From the NCBI GenBank assembly GCA_036337945.1, contig JAYZDF010000064.1, forward strand, positions 1 through 26,509: a stretch of DNA of 26,509 bases, given 5' to 3'. Numbering within the stretch: the stretch's first letter is position 1; each line of letters starts with the position of its first letter. The notes below the pieces were generated by a model. The model had not been told where the DNA came from. It saw only the letters and a program-made list of their open reading frames with translations, and did not search any database. Shown piece after piece: positions 1 to 8,402 of this stretch. The DNA is from JAYZDF01 sp036337945. Its GTDB lineage: Bacteria; Myxococcota; Kuafuiibacteriia; Kuafuiibacteriales; Kuafuiibacteriaceae. The position numbers and the translations under genes were made by a program.

Positions 1-578
1 TCGATGTGGTCTACGACAATCTGTATTCCAAGTTTTTTGCGTTATTTGCGGGGGTGGTCGCGGCGTATCTTGCGCAGTTCAAACAAGCGAAGGTAAGAGC
101 ATTTTTCAAGAAAAGCCTGCGAACCGAAATCATTGCAAGCCTTGCCGTTGGTCTCGTTCTTATTTCATTCTTGGATAAGCATCTATTGGATAACTTTTAC
201 GAGGTCGTAATCTATCGAACTTTTTTCTATCAAATAATTCTAAGTGTAGGCTTGTCCTTACTCATCCTTACCGGATTATACGGCGAAGGATGGGTTGTAT
301 CCTTCCTGCAATGGTTTTTGGGTTTGAGACTCTGGTATCCGGTGGCTCAGGTTTCGTATTCAATGTACCTATATCACGTCGGTTTCATTGGTCTGAGCTA
401 CGAGCTGGCGAGGTTGTACATGTCTTCGCTGTCCTTACTGAAATTACTTGCTGTCGGAGTCGCAGTCGTTCTCCCTGTGACGTTGGTCGCCTCAGCTATT
501 TCTTATCTCACGATAGAAAAGCCCATTATGAATTTGCGGCACTACTTTGATGACACTTCTGACGGTGAGACTACTTGA
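1..578 (+). CDS. Acyltransferase 3 family membrane protein, C-terminal part (5' end outside window)
   Basis: The frame is open at the left edge, so only about 191 C-terminal residues are seen. Hydrophobic stretches alternate with short basic loops. The opening stretch (VYDNLYSKFFALFAGVVAAY) and the later SYSMYLYHVGFIG followed by SYLTIEKPIMNLR match the end of the OafA/YrhL-type acyltransferase 3 family, where a final membrane helix ends in an 'E+P' motif. Members of the family move acyl groups across the inner membrane onto sugars of surface polysaccharide, LPS or peptidoglycan; the substrate here cannot be read from the sequence. It ends with TGA. The catalytic N-terminal half with the family's His is outside the window. 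The family call is fairly sure; the role is not. Confidence 0.8.
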   Translation, partial: DVVYDNLYSKFFALFAGVVAAYLAQFKQAKVRAFFKKSLRTEIIASLAVGLVLISFLDKHLLDNFYEVVIYRTFFYQIILSVGLSLLILTGLYGEGWVVSFLQWFLGLRLWYPVAQVSYSMYLYHVGFIGLSYELARLYMSSLSLLKLLAVGVAVVLPVTLVASAISYLTIEKPIMNLRHYFDDTSDGETT

Positions 579-642
579 CCGCGATAACAACGATTTCAAC
601 GTGAAAGGCGCCCTAAGGCCTGCTCACAGCACTCAGGAAGTC

Positions 643-2073
643 CTAACGCGTCGGTGGCGCTGGCCGACCTAAGTGCCCCCAAAAGTTCATCAAGGTCACG
701 TCCTCGTCCCGGCCGCCATGGTTGTTCGGCTCGCTACCGTCCCAATTGGTGTAGCCTAACCATTTGCCTTTGGTTCCGGCGGAGACGCCGTCGGCCCAGA
801 CCCACTCTTCAGTTCCACTCGGCTCAGACAACCCAATCCAGACGCTAAGTCCACGACTGAGATTTTCGACAAAGCGGTTCTCGGCGGCCGAGCGGATCAC
901 GACCAAGTGCGCGCGTTGCGCCTTACAGGCCGCGGCGGCGGCGTCAAAGCTCTCGATGCGACTGCTCATGGCGTAGCAAGAGCCGTCGTGACCCTTCCAC
1001 TTGCGTTCGTCACAGCGTGTGTTGTCGCGTTCACAGACATACCAGAGCTTCATATCGCGTGGGGCGTCATGCCATTTGCCAAGATGGGGATTGGGTTTCG
1101 GTGCGCGATGTTGATCAGCTGCGAGCGGATTGGGCATGCCCAAATGGCCCCAAAAGTTGATGAAAGCTGCGTCTTCATCTTGACCGCCATGGTTGTTGGG
1201 CTCATTTTTTTCCCAGTTGGTAAAGTCAGTCCAACGACCCTTTTCACCGAGTCTCTTTCCACTGGACCAGCGCCAACGCTCAGTGCCCTTCGCCTCGTCG
1301 AGACCAATCCAGCAAGCCTTATTCTGGCTGAACTGGGCGATGAAATAGTTTTCATGGGCGGCTTCAAGGCTCACCAGGTCGCCGCCTTGCTTGCGGCACG
1401 AGGCACGCGCCGCGTCGAAGGCCTTTCGTTCACTGCTTAGCTTGTAACAAGAGTCGCCGTAGCGACTCCAACCGGGAGTGCAGCCGCGACTAATGCCGCG
1501 CTCACAGATGTACCAAAGAGGCAGGTTGCGTGGACCATCGTGCCATTTTCCCAAATGTGGATGAGCGGGTGCCGTGGCTTTTCTAAAGGGCACAGTCGCA
1601 ACCGGGACCTCAGCGACTGGGCGCGAACGCGGCGGTGCCGCTGCGATGACTTGCTGTGATGGAGGAACGGCCGATACGGGCTCATCAGGGTGCGACTTCC
1701 CGTACTCGAAGTTGTATTTTGCGCTTTTGTATTCTTCAGCCGAGATCAGACACGAGTTATACTCCAGGCACATCGATTGCAGCGCCAACGCATGTTGACG
1801 GGCCTCCCCGTTGTTCTGATCTGCTTTGGTCTCTTCATAGCGACCCTCACCGGTAATGCCGCCAACGCCGGCGCCGACCCCGCCGCTGTAGCCGCGCTCT
1901 GAGGTGTAATCGCAACGCATCAAGAGTCGTACCTCACCGGTCGGGCAGACGACGGTTTGTCCCGTGCGGGTGGTAGGCCCGAGATGGGCACATCCAGTCA
2001 AGCTCGCCGATATTAACCACGCACAGACGCCTTGAAAGACACGCCGGTCACTCGCGGCTCTAGATTTCAGCAT
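643..2073 (-). CDS. Lipoprotein with tandem, permuted C-type lectin domains
   Basis: Predicted 476-residue outer-envelope lipoprotein. The start is the ATG at 2073, not an upstream one in frame, because AAGGAGG lies about 5 bases ahead of it. The signal peptide ends in lipobox LTGC (Cys28). Residues 172-192 are a lone C-type-lectin tail (GKWHD...YICER). Residues about 198-349 form a complete domain with Cys198/Cys209, Cys226, a WIGL motif, EPNN at 291-294 and a closing KWHD...YVCER. Residues 354-476 are a second domain with EPNN at 448-451 that stops before its tail. EPN is the mannose-type calcium/sugar signature of known C-type lectins, so glycan binding outside the cell is plausible but inferred. 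The inner C2-C3 disulfide of the family is missing; the C1-C4 pair is kept in domain one. The flanking regions carry no obvious partner gene. Confidence 0.85.
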   Translation of the reverse strand: MLKSRAASDRRVFQGVCAWLISASLTGCAHLGPTTRTGQTVVCPTGEVRLLMRCDYTSERGYSGGVGAGVGGITGEGRYEETKADQNNGEARQHALALQSMCLEYNSCLISAEEYKSAKYNFEYGKSHPDEPVSAVPPSQQVIAAAPPRSRPVAEVPVATVPFRKATAPAHPHLGKWHDGPRNLPLWYICERGISRGCTPGWSRYGDSCYKLSSERKAFDAARASCRKQGGDLVSLEAAHENYFIAQFSQNKACWIGLDEAKGTERWRWSSGKRLGEKGRWTDFTNWEKNEPNNHGGQDEDAAFINFWGHLGMPNPLAADQHRAPKPNPHLGKWHDAPRDMKLWYVCERDNTRCDERKWKGHDGSCYAMSSRIESFDAAAAACKAQRAHLVVIRSAAENRFVENLSRGLSVWIGLSEPSGTEEWVWADGVSAGTKGKWLGYTNWDGSEPNNHGGRDEDVTLMNFWGHLGRPAPPTR

Positions 2074-2842
2074 TTCAACCTCCTTTGCTCGTTTGACTGC
2101 CCTCAAAAAGTAGTTCAGTGCGGCTCACAATGTTGCTGACTGTTCGTCGACCTTTACGAACTATAAAGCCATTTCTGGGCTATCTCCAGGTACCGAACAG
2201 GCTAAAAGCCAGCCAAAACACCTCTAGCGCGGCCGCTTAAGATCAAAAATGAACCAAAATCCGGCGATATTGCACGCTCTAGACAAATTGGTGCCTGAAA
2301 GTGCCGCTAGAGGACAGGAGTCCGAAGCGGCCGACCTACAGGACGTAAGACGACCCTGAAATAGATACGCGTGTCTATCATACGAAATCCATTGAAACAG
2401 CGAATCTGGTTTTCGATGATCTGTGGTACTCGCAACTATCCCGTTCACGTTAGACAGCCAAATTTCCACAAATCATATGTGCCAGCTTGCATTAGCCAAC
2501 TGATAGAGCTCTTGGGTTTCTTCTATGACCCGCATTTTCACGTAACCGAGTCCAGTCATTGATCGATGCGATTCAAATGAACGGCTACACCGTAGGAGAC
2601 GGTTTGGGTAGCCCTAACGAGGTAAAGGTTCGCTTCGAAGATCGCAATCTCGTCATGACCGGGGGAGCTTCTCAGACAACTTCGCGCCACTCGCTGTTCA
2701 TATCTATAAGTGGGTTTTATAAACGCATATGACAACGAATGGATTCGAGGAAGTCTGCTATTCCCAACTAACAAGACAAGTTCGGATAAAGACGTGAATG
2801 CGTTGTACACCAGGGTGACGACGACTTTAACGTACGCCCCGC
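2074..2842. other. Gene-poor stretch, about 770 bases
   Basis: This stretch lies between the start of the lectin lipoprotein and the end of the Stv-like gene, both on the minus strand. Only short frames without good starts are present on either strand. The part nearest 2073 must hold the promoter of the lectin gene, but I see no convincing -35/-10 pair. One piece, 2577-2732 on the plus strand, reads like coding sequence and is listed separately. No terminator, repeat or RNA gene is evident. Confidence 0.5.
2577..2732 (+). other. Small reading frame, possible gene remnant
   Basis: A 51-codon frame starts ATG-AAC-GGC and ends TGA. It continues open upstream to about 2529 without a better start. 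Its residues (for example NGYTVGDGLGSPNEVKVRFE) look like a real protein segment, rich in G, V, K, E and D, rather than random translation. There is no ribosome binding site and I recognise no family. It could be the surviving piece of a decayed gene or chance. Confidence 0.2.
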
Positions 2843-3535
2843 TCAGTCACTCCAATAGCCGTCATCCTCATCTTGCTGGCTCGGCCCGTGCAACGCCCCA
2901 TACGTTCCGATTTCTCTTCCTTGGTCAGGATCATAAATCCGAAGTGCGTCCATCTTCGGGCCTTGGCGAACCATCTCTCCTCGACAAATACTAAGATGAA
3001 CCTCTGTGTATCGTCCGCTAAGTGCAGTTAGAATAGTACCAAGCCTTACCCGGTTCTTCCGTAGAAACCAGCGTTTACGCACGGTGATAATATCCAGCTC
3101 TCGCTCATTGTCGAGGTTCTGAAACTCTTCGAAAAGATCCGTATAGTCTTGAGTGCGCTCATCACAGCTCTGAAGGCGTGATAAATAATAGTTATAGACG
3201 TCGTCCCCCGCGTTTGCTGTCTCGACGGGTTCAACTCGCTCCTCCAGGATGCGCGTCACTAGAGTTCGAGCAGTTTGCCAACCATCGTTACGATCAAACA
3301 ACAGCGTATCGTGCGGGCAATAAAAATACACGGTCATCCCTTGTGGCACTGTGTACTTTTGCTGATCGCCATATGCACCGTGCGCAGTCAACAAGGCTCC
3401 AGTTGATCCCGGAGCTTTGAATATACGGTAGTGCGTGGTTCTTTCGAAAACTTGGCTTTCTTTCAACTGCTCGACGAGTTCTGTTCCGCCCGTCTCTTTG
3501 AGTTGCGCTAGTAATCGATTAAATAGCTTTCCCAT
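2843..3535 (-). CDS. Putative adhesin, Stv-like domain protein
   Basis: Protein of 230 residues without a signal peptide. The ATG at 3535 is chosen because the frame upstream (to 3595) has no further ATG near a binding site, while AGGAG and AGAGG occur 11-23 bases before it. Residues 48-81 carry the pattern 'L-x-AHGAYG...YTVPQGMTVYFYCPHDTLL', which resembles the Stv-like putative adhesin domain: an HG(G/A)Y turn, then a VP-x-G-x-x-V-x-FY strand. The rest is polar and includes a segment rich in D, E and R (about 120-155) and an acidic C-terminus ending DEDDGYWSD. The biochemical role of this domain is not established to my knowledge. It sits downstream of the START gene and its decayed copy, in the same direction, with an AT-rich gap that could hold its own promoter. 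Confidence 0.6.
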   Translation of the reverse strand: MGKLFNRLLAQLKETGGTELVEQLKESQVFERTTHYRIFKAPGSTGALLTAHGAYGDQQKYTVPQGMTVYFYCPHDTLLFDRNDGWQTARTLVTRILEERVEPVETANAGDDVYNYYLSRLQSCDERTQDYTDLFEEFQNLDNERELDIITVRKRWFLRKNRVRLGTILTALSGRYTEVHLSICRGEMVRQGPKMDALRIYDPDQGREIGTYGALHGPSQQDEDDGYWSD

Positions 3536-3580
3536 AACACATAAATCCTCTGTCTCCTTTCCGGCTACACCTAAAAATAT

Positions 3581-3610
3581 ATAATAAGAGAACAATTCAA
3601 ATTAATCCAA
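3581..3610 (-). promoter_or_regulatory. Possible promoter of the Stv-like gene
   Basis: On the minus strand TTGGAT (3605-3610) is followed after 18 bases by TATTAT (3581-3586), inside an unusually AT-rich patch about 45 bases upstream of the ATG at 3535. It resembles a sigma-70 type promoter but the -35 box is imperfect. Confidence 0.3.
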
Positions 3611-3832
3611 TCATAGATATCCAACGGGGCAGTTTTTATACAAGATCAGTCCTACATAGCAGCGTAAATCTATCAATCCCGTCGCATGCTGGATATCGCG
3701 GGTGCCATTTTCTTCATCTACAACGAAATTGACCTCCGCCATGACGTCACGATCGGCGACGGAGGGATTGCTACTACAAGTCCGAACGTAGAGGATAGAA
3801 TACTCTGTTTTGATGAGACAGTGAAAGCGAAA
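3610..3832 (-). pseudogene. Decayed partial copy of the adjacent START-domain gene
   Basis: Immediately after the TAG stop of the START gene, in the same frame, the minus strand reads LIKTEYSILYVRT, then VADRDVMAEVNFVVDEENGT. The intact neighbour has HIKTGHLILYNRT, then VADRDVVAEVILVVDKENAT at about residues 95-135. The similarity is also plain at DNA level between about 3690-3830 and 4125-4260. Similarity fades on the downstream side, and the frame ends at a TGA near 3610. There is no start codon context, so this is a remnant of a partial tandem duplication rather than a gene. A plus-strand frame of 65 codons over the same bases is a shadow. Confidence 0.7.
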
Positions 3833-4531
3833 CTAAAGACCTATCGAGGCCCAATCGAAGCTCGCATTCAGATAGGCGATTGATTTTGGATACGGCTCTT
3901 TCGTTTGCTCGGCTAGGCCCTTCAGAGTCCAATACGGAATCCCTTCGGAGACAATGTTAACTATCCAAGCGGGCACCCAACCGCCCGGGTCAGTCAAAAC
4001 TTCATAGCGCACTAAGGTTTTCGTTTTATTGATAAATTTGAGAGACCAATGCAAATCCAAATTTTGCAAGCGAACCACACCGTCCACGAGACCTTGACGA
4101 GGATGACTTACGTTCTTCGCCGAAATATTGATGGTGGCATTCTCTTTATCTACAACGAGAATCACCTCCGCGACGACGTCACGGTCGGCGACAAATGGAT
4201 AGCTGCTACCGGTTCGGTTATATAGGATTAGATGTCCCGTTTTGATGTGCTCGAGTACATAATTCGCAGTGCACAAATGCATCCATTTCGTTTTGCGTTC
4301 TTGATCGTTCAAAACAGCTAAAACTTTTCGGATAGAAGCATTGATCAACAACTCGCCGCGAAAGGCGACAAAAGGGCTGTTGGGTACTTTTTTTTGCCAA
4401 ACCGTCACGCCCTCCTTCTTAGAAATTTCTTCCCATGCTTTGGCACTTGTCGGAGACAGAAGCACAGTTGCTAAAACTAAACTCAAAATCAAAGTTCTTC
4501 GAAGGAAATTCCAGGCTGCAGCAAAGTTCAT
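3833..4531 (-). CDS. START domain-containing secreted protein
   Basis: About 232 residues. The start is the ATG at 4531; the TTG just before it is less likely, and AAGG lies about 6 bases upstream. Residues 1-32 are a signal peptide (basic start, long Leu/Val core, ending TSAKA/W), so the protein is probably periplasmic. The remainder matches the START fold, a helix-grip lipid-binding domain: EGVTVWQKKV, FRGELLINASIRKVLAVLND, the TGxxxxxPF-ADRD core and the C-terminal amphipathic helix near WTLKGLAEQ. The family binds sterols or other lipids in a deep pocket; the ligand here is unknown. It is followed directly and in frame by a decayed copy of its own central part. Confidence 0.85.
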   Translation of the reverse strand: MNFAAAWNFLRRTLILSLVLATVLLSPTSAKAWEEISKKEGVTVWQKKVPNSPFVAFRGELLINASIRKVLAVLNDQERKTKWMHLCTANYVLEHIKTGHLILYNRTGSSYPFVADRDVVAEVILVVDKENATINISAKNVSHPRQGLVDGVVRLQNLDLHWSLKFINKTKTLVRYEVLTDPGGWVPAWIVNIVSEGIPYWTLKGLAEQTKEPYPKSIAYLNASFDWASIGL

Positions 4532-4534
4532 CAA

Positions 4535-4991
4535 GGGCCTTGGAGTAATATAAACCGAATTTCTTCAAGTCGCCAAGGTCATTCAGCGAGAAACCTAAAG
4601 CGCAAAAGATCGACGCAGGAGAAGCATGAGTACACCGTTAACCCGTTAGCGTTGTCCATGATGGGATGACCTCTATTCCTTCTTCACTTTTCTACCAAAA
4701 CGTTACGCCGGCGTCATTTCGCTGGTGATTGACTCCATCAAGTCAGGCGCCGGTTTTGAAAAGATAGCTCGGAACATCTGCAAAGAGACAAGACTTAGAC
4801 TGAAGTCTATGGAGTAAGTGAGTTGCGCGTCAATCAACTCGGTTCTAGCGCCCATAAGAGGTCATAATGGGTCTTCAGTATCCAGACCCTTGGCTCGAAC
4901 TCACCTAATCCTAATCCCAACAGAGTAAAACGTTTTTCCCGAAACCATTATTCGGAGTCTAATAATTTGAAAGAGAGTCGAACTTATGTAA
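4535..4991. other. Intergenic stretch between divergent genes
   Basis: About 457 bases separating the START gene (-) from the zinc-ribbon gene (+). Only very short frames occur. Both upstream regions must lie here, but no promoter pair stands out. A minus-strand segment around 4671-4760 gives short protein-like pieces broken by stops, possibly a very old gene remnant that I cannot identify. Confidence 0.4.
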
Positions 4992-6551
4992 ATGAGTACC
5001 CAAATGTTCGTATGTCCAAATTGCCAAAGCCTGGACGTATATACTCCTGGAGAGGCATGTATTCATTGTCGTTACATCGAAGAAGATAAGGAAGTCCTGG
5101 ATAATGCCTTCATAGTCAGTCACTCTCAAGCAGCACTTGGAGGCTGCCCTCGATGTAAATCCCACGAAAAACTTGTTCCTGGTACCGCTTGCCTAGAATG
5201 TGGCTACTTAGAAACGGATCGGCAGCGTATTCATCTAGCGTTGGAGGCTCAAAGAGCAATACCTCGGGCTATTCTTACACGCTGCCCCAAGTGTAAGAAT
5301 TTCGATGGATACGGCATAGGGGATTCAGGCGAACTAAGTTGTTTTCATTGCGGCTACGTTGAATCCGACCCTCTTATTATTCGACGTTTTCAAGAATTAA
5401 GGTATCGGCTTCGTCCCCTTATGAGGCAGAGAAACTTTGACCTGGAAATTCATGTAAGACGTGTCATTGGAAGCAAAAAGAAATACCAAAAATTACTTGG
5501 TCTCTTACTCGATTACGAATACGGCTTTAGCTTACTTTTCGACGAAAAATTAGTTCATCTACGCACCTTACAGAATTTATACAGAATACTGACCGAAATC
5601 TTGCAGGCCTGCACGGAACTCTTGGATGATGGGATTTGCGCGAAGAACCAAAAACTTGTAACAGCTCTAAAAAATACGGCAGAGCTACAGTTGCGCAATA
5701 TGACCGCAGAGTTTGCCAAAAAATCTTGGGCTACCGAAGCTGATAACCTTCGACCTAATTATCCTGCACACACCAAGATAGCTACGGATTATTTTGCGAA
5801 ATTGACCAAAGTTGGAGATACACTCGCTTGTCTCAACGGAATGGCTGCTTCAGCTTTCCCAGTTGCGAATATCTTTTGGGAGATAGCTCGAGCTGCTAAT
5901 GCCGCGGCGCAAGTAACCAAGATCGGGACAGTCGTACTTGCCGCAACCGGGGCCGCTGAGAATGCAATCCGCGCGCGGCGGGATGCCAAACTTGCAGCAA
6001 CCTTTATTGAAGAGACTCAGAAAGCAGGAGAAACGATTTTAGATCTCCCTGATGATAAGCAAGCAGAAATGTTTGCTGATGCAATCAACGGCGCTCTCTC
6101 TAGTGACGAGTTTAGTAAAAAGTGGGGTAGCCCTGTCAACTATCGTCACATTAAGGCTTGGAACGATGCTGCGGGGACACACTTAAAAGGAAAGCGAAGA
6201 CGAGAGGCAAGAGTTGCAGCGAACGTCATCGGAGGTAGCTTGACCGCGGGTTCAATCATCGTCACTTGCGGCGGTGTCGCTCTCATTTTAGCCACGGGCG
6301 CAACCCTAATCACGGTTTTGAAAGTGAATGACCAGATTGCAGCAAAGATGGATAAGCGCGATGCTGCCTCTAGAAGAAAGGCGGCGGCGGCAAGTATTGT
6401 TACTGCAGCCGCTCATGGCGAAGAGAACTCAATTCAACTGCTTCGTGCACTTGAACTTTTGGACGAGCCTGAAAGTGCAAAATACTTAATCTTTAGCGAC
6501 ATTTACGTTCCAGTGTTTGAAAAGCTTGAAGAATATCTAAACCCAGCCTAA
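4992..6551 (+). CDS. Protein with three zinc ribbons and two hydrophobic segments, function unknown
   Basis: 519 residues. Three similar Cys4 zinc ribbons come first: Cys8/11...23/26, Cys52/55...67/70 and Cys98/101...117/120, each of the form CPxC...CxxC(G/R)Y and followed by an acidic linker (EEDKE, ETDRQ, ESDP). A helical, charged middle part follows (about 125-270). Two Ala/Gly-rich hydrophobic stretches lie at about 278-320 and 411-445. The C-terminal helix is Ala-rich and basic, then acidic. There is no signal peptide. Repeated ribbons may bind nucleic acid or protein; the Gly/Ala hydrophobic stretches could be membrane segments or pore-type helices. I do not recognise a family. The binding site is weak (AAAGAGAG about 14 bases upstream). 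It stands alone, with no co-directed neighbour close by. Confidence 0.75.
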   Translation: MSTQMFVCPNCQSLDVYTPGEACIHCRYIEEDKEVLDNAFIVSHSQAALGGCPRCKSHEKLVPGTACLECGYLETDRQRIHLALEAQRAIPRAILTRCPKCKNFDGYGIGDSGELSCFHCGYVESDPLIIRRFQELRYRLRPLMRQRNFDLEIHVRRVIGSKKKYQKLLGLLLDYEYGFSLLFDEKLVHLRTLQNLYRILTEILQACTELLDDGICAKNQKLVTALKNTAELQLRNMTAEFAKKSWATEADNLRPNYPAHTKIATDYFAKLTKVGDTLACLNGMAASAFPVANIFWEIARAANAAAQVTKIGTVVLAATGAAENAIRARRDAKLAATFIEETQKAGETILDLPDDKQAEMFADAINGALSSDEFSKKWGSPVNYRHIKAWNDAAGTHLKGKRRREARVAANVIGGSLTAGSIIVTCGGVALILATGATLITVLKVNDQIAAKMDKRDAASRRKAAAASIVTAAAHGEENSIQLLRALELLDEPESAKYLIFSDIYVPVFEKLEEYLNPA

Positions 6552-6840
6552 CGTCTTTAGTTCTGCACTCACAGACGAATCTAACCTCTTGGGTAGATAC
6601 AAAAAGTCAGAATTGGCGGTATTCTTTTCTCAGGTAATCTTTGATAGCCGACTGAGAAACGAACACAGCGATAAGCAGCCATCAAAGTCCAATGCAAAAG
6701 CGAGATGCTTTACCTTTCGGGGCGGGAAGATTGGGTAAAAATGGTTGATGTGACCACCCAAACAAGGAGACAATGTTGGAAAAAGCTACCTAACCCTCGG
6801 GTGAGATTCTACCAGAGCGTACTGAACTTGCCCGACTTGT

Positions 6841-7425
6841 TTAGCTCTTCGTCAGTGTATTCAATACGAGAGTACCTGCGATTCCGAATCCAGCGCCTGA
6901 CATAAAAATATTCCACTTATAGTGGTCCCCGTCGAGGAATTCGGAGTAGATCCATAGCGTTGCCATAAAGAGGATGACGATGAAGATTTGTCCAACTTCG
7001 ATTCCTACGTTAAAGAGGAAGAGTGGCCAGAGAATACTCTCTCCAAACATGATCACTTTAAAGTTATTCGCAAAGGCTAATCCATGAACTAGACCAAAGC
7101 AAAGTGCGATACCGTACTTTATTTTCACGTCAGAATTATCAGGCTTTTCAGCGGGTTTCAGAATGTTAACAATGGCCGTAGCCATTATCGTGATGGGAAC
7201 GAGTATTTCTACCAAGGTTTGATTCGTCGGAATGAGTTCCAAAGAACTTAGTACGAGAGTTCCACTGTGGCCTAAAGTAAAAGCTGTGACGATGATGAGT
7301 ATTTGACGCCATTGCATAACTTGATAGGCCGCACACAGCGTGGTCACAAACAATAAATGGTCATAGGCATTAATATCAACAATATGTTGCCAACCGATGA
7401 GAAAGAAAGAACTCGTTTCGTTCAT
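6841..7425 (-). CDS. HupE/UreJ-like membrane protein
   Basis: 194 residues, mostly hydrophobic with about five to six membrane segments. The N-terminal pattern GWQHIVDINAYDHLLFV and the following WRQxLxxVTAFTLGHSGTL are typical of the HupE/UreJ family, where His and Asp in the first helices are thought to bind metal. A second motif, GLVHGLAFANN, lies in the middle. The family includes nickel or cobalt permeases and uncharacterised paired proteins; substrate specificity here is not readable. Its ATG overlaps the stop of the upstream gene by one base (TAATG), pointing to translational coupling with the DUF6702 protein. Confidence 0.85.
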   Translation of the reverse strand: MNETSSFFLIGWQHIVDINAYDHLLFVTTLCAAYQVMQWRQILIIVTAFTLGHSGTLVLSSLELIPTNQTLVEILVPITIMATAIVNILKPAEKPDNSDVKIKYGIALCFGLVHGLAFANNFKVIMFGESILWPLFLFNVGIEVGQIFIVILFMATLWIYSEFLDGDHYKWNIFMSGAGFGIAGTLVLNTLTKS

Positions 7426-8012
7426 TACTTTAAGTCTCCCATCTTGAATGAGAAGCTCGGCTCATAGATGGTTCCAATAAGCCGCTGGTTAATTCCAAAA
7501 TGGGGAATTCGAAGCGCCATACGATTTGATTGTTGGGAACCAAAATCATCAAAGAAGAGCATATTTTTGATTTCGATTTTGTCTCCTTTCTTCATTGAAA
7601 GAGGAACTCTAGCGAACTTTATTTCAAGGACATTTTGAGCTTGCATATATTTCATTGAATCGAACTTCAGACGAATTCGTTTACCATTTACTGTAATGTG
7701 ATAGAGATCCTTGAAATAGGCTTCAATGATTCGAGGTTTTTCACTTTCTTTGAGTTTCGTTCTTTCTCTTCCCTTCAGCACCGAAGAACTCAGACTAAGT
7801 TGAAAATCATCGAGGAAGACTCGGCACTCCATCCGAATAAATTTTTTTTTGTGATCGTACTCAATCAAGGACGCCGATAACTTGAGTGGATGACCAACCG
7901 AAATTGATGGCCATAGAGCAATAGCAATAAGAAATAAACCTGAGATCAAGTTACTACGTTTCCTAAAGAATATTCTTGTAGCTTTGAAAGCCAGGACGCT
8001 CTTATGGGTCAC
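7425..8012 (-). CDS. DUF6702 family exported protein
   Basis: 195 residues. A basic start and a hydrophobic core (SGLFLIAIALWPSISVG) end just before HPLKLSASLIEYDHKKK, the usual opening of mature DUF6702 proteins. Later parts also fit: FLDDFQ near residue 66 and an IKNMLFFDDFGSQQSN stretch near 150. The protein is expected in the periplasm. This family is commonly found next to HupE/UreJ-like membrane proteins, as here, so the two probably act together, perhaps in metal handling; that is inference. No second membrane anchor is seen. Confidence 0.8.
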   Translation of the reverse strand: MTHKSVLAFKATRIFFRKRSNLISGLFLIAIALWPSISVGHPLKLSASLIEYDHKKKFIRMECRVFLDDFQLSLSSSVLKGRERTKLKESEKPRIIEAYFKDLYHITVNGKRIRLKFDSMKYMQAQNVLEIKFARVPLSMKKGDKIEIKNMLFFDDFGSQQSNRMALRIPHFGINQRLIGTIYEPSFSFKMGDLK

Positions 8013-8402
8013 GGCGAACAGAACTAATGCAAGTAACTTGCAAAATCAAGATTCTACTGAAATGAGTAGCTCCAAAGCGGACCACGAAAGCTTTTTTCGC
8101 GTACAAGAGTGGCTTTCGCTTTCCTTTTGACTGAAATGCCCATCGCTTCGTTTATCACCTCGCGGCGTGGCCCATTGACGAACACGGCCTCCGCACTGCA
8201 GCCATCGATTGCCAGGGTCCACCGCAGGCTGTTTTGTCTTTGTTTTATTCCAGCAGACATTCTTGTTGTTTTTCGGAGTGAGTAATTTGTAAGAGAATGG
8301 TCTGAGGAGCCTCTCACACCTGAAGTGAGTCAAAACCGAAAGTTACCCTACTAGTGTTTTTACTGCATCAAAGCGAAGCATGGCCCATTTTTTGGTTGAG
8401 CG
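8013..8402. other. Intergenic stretch with an uncertain minus-strand frame
   Basis: About 390 bases between divergent genes. On the minus strand 8054-8317 is open for 87 codons and contains a protein-like part (AVFVNGPRREVINEAMGISV), but it has no good binding site and matches nothing I know. A second, overlapping minus frame is equally long, which argues that at least one is chance. The promoter of the gene at 8403 should lie at the right end; none is clear. Confidence 0.3.

Noticed and set aside
907..1440. Long plus-strand frame opposite the lectin lipoprotein
   Set aside because: It mirrors the minus-strand lectin repeats, has no binding site, and its translation has no domain; the lectin motifs on the other strand settle the coding strand.
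3686..3883. Plus-strand 65-codon frame
   Set aside because: It is antisense to the decayed START copy and runs into the intact START gene; the similarity is explained by the minus strand.
4535..4991. Possible transposase remnant
   Set aside because: Only short broken pieces are seen, with no terminal repeats and no recognisable motif.
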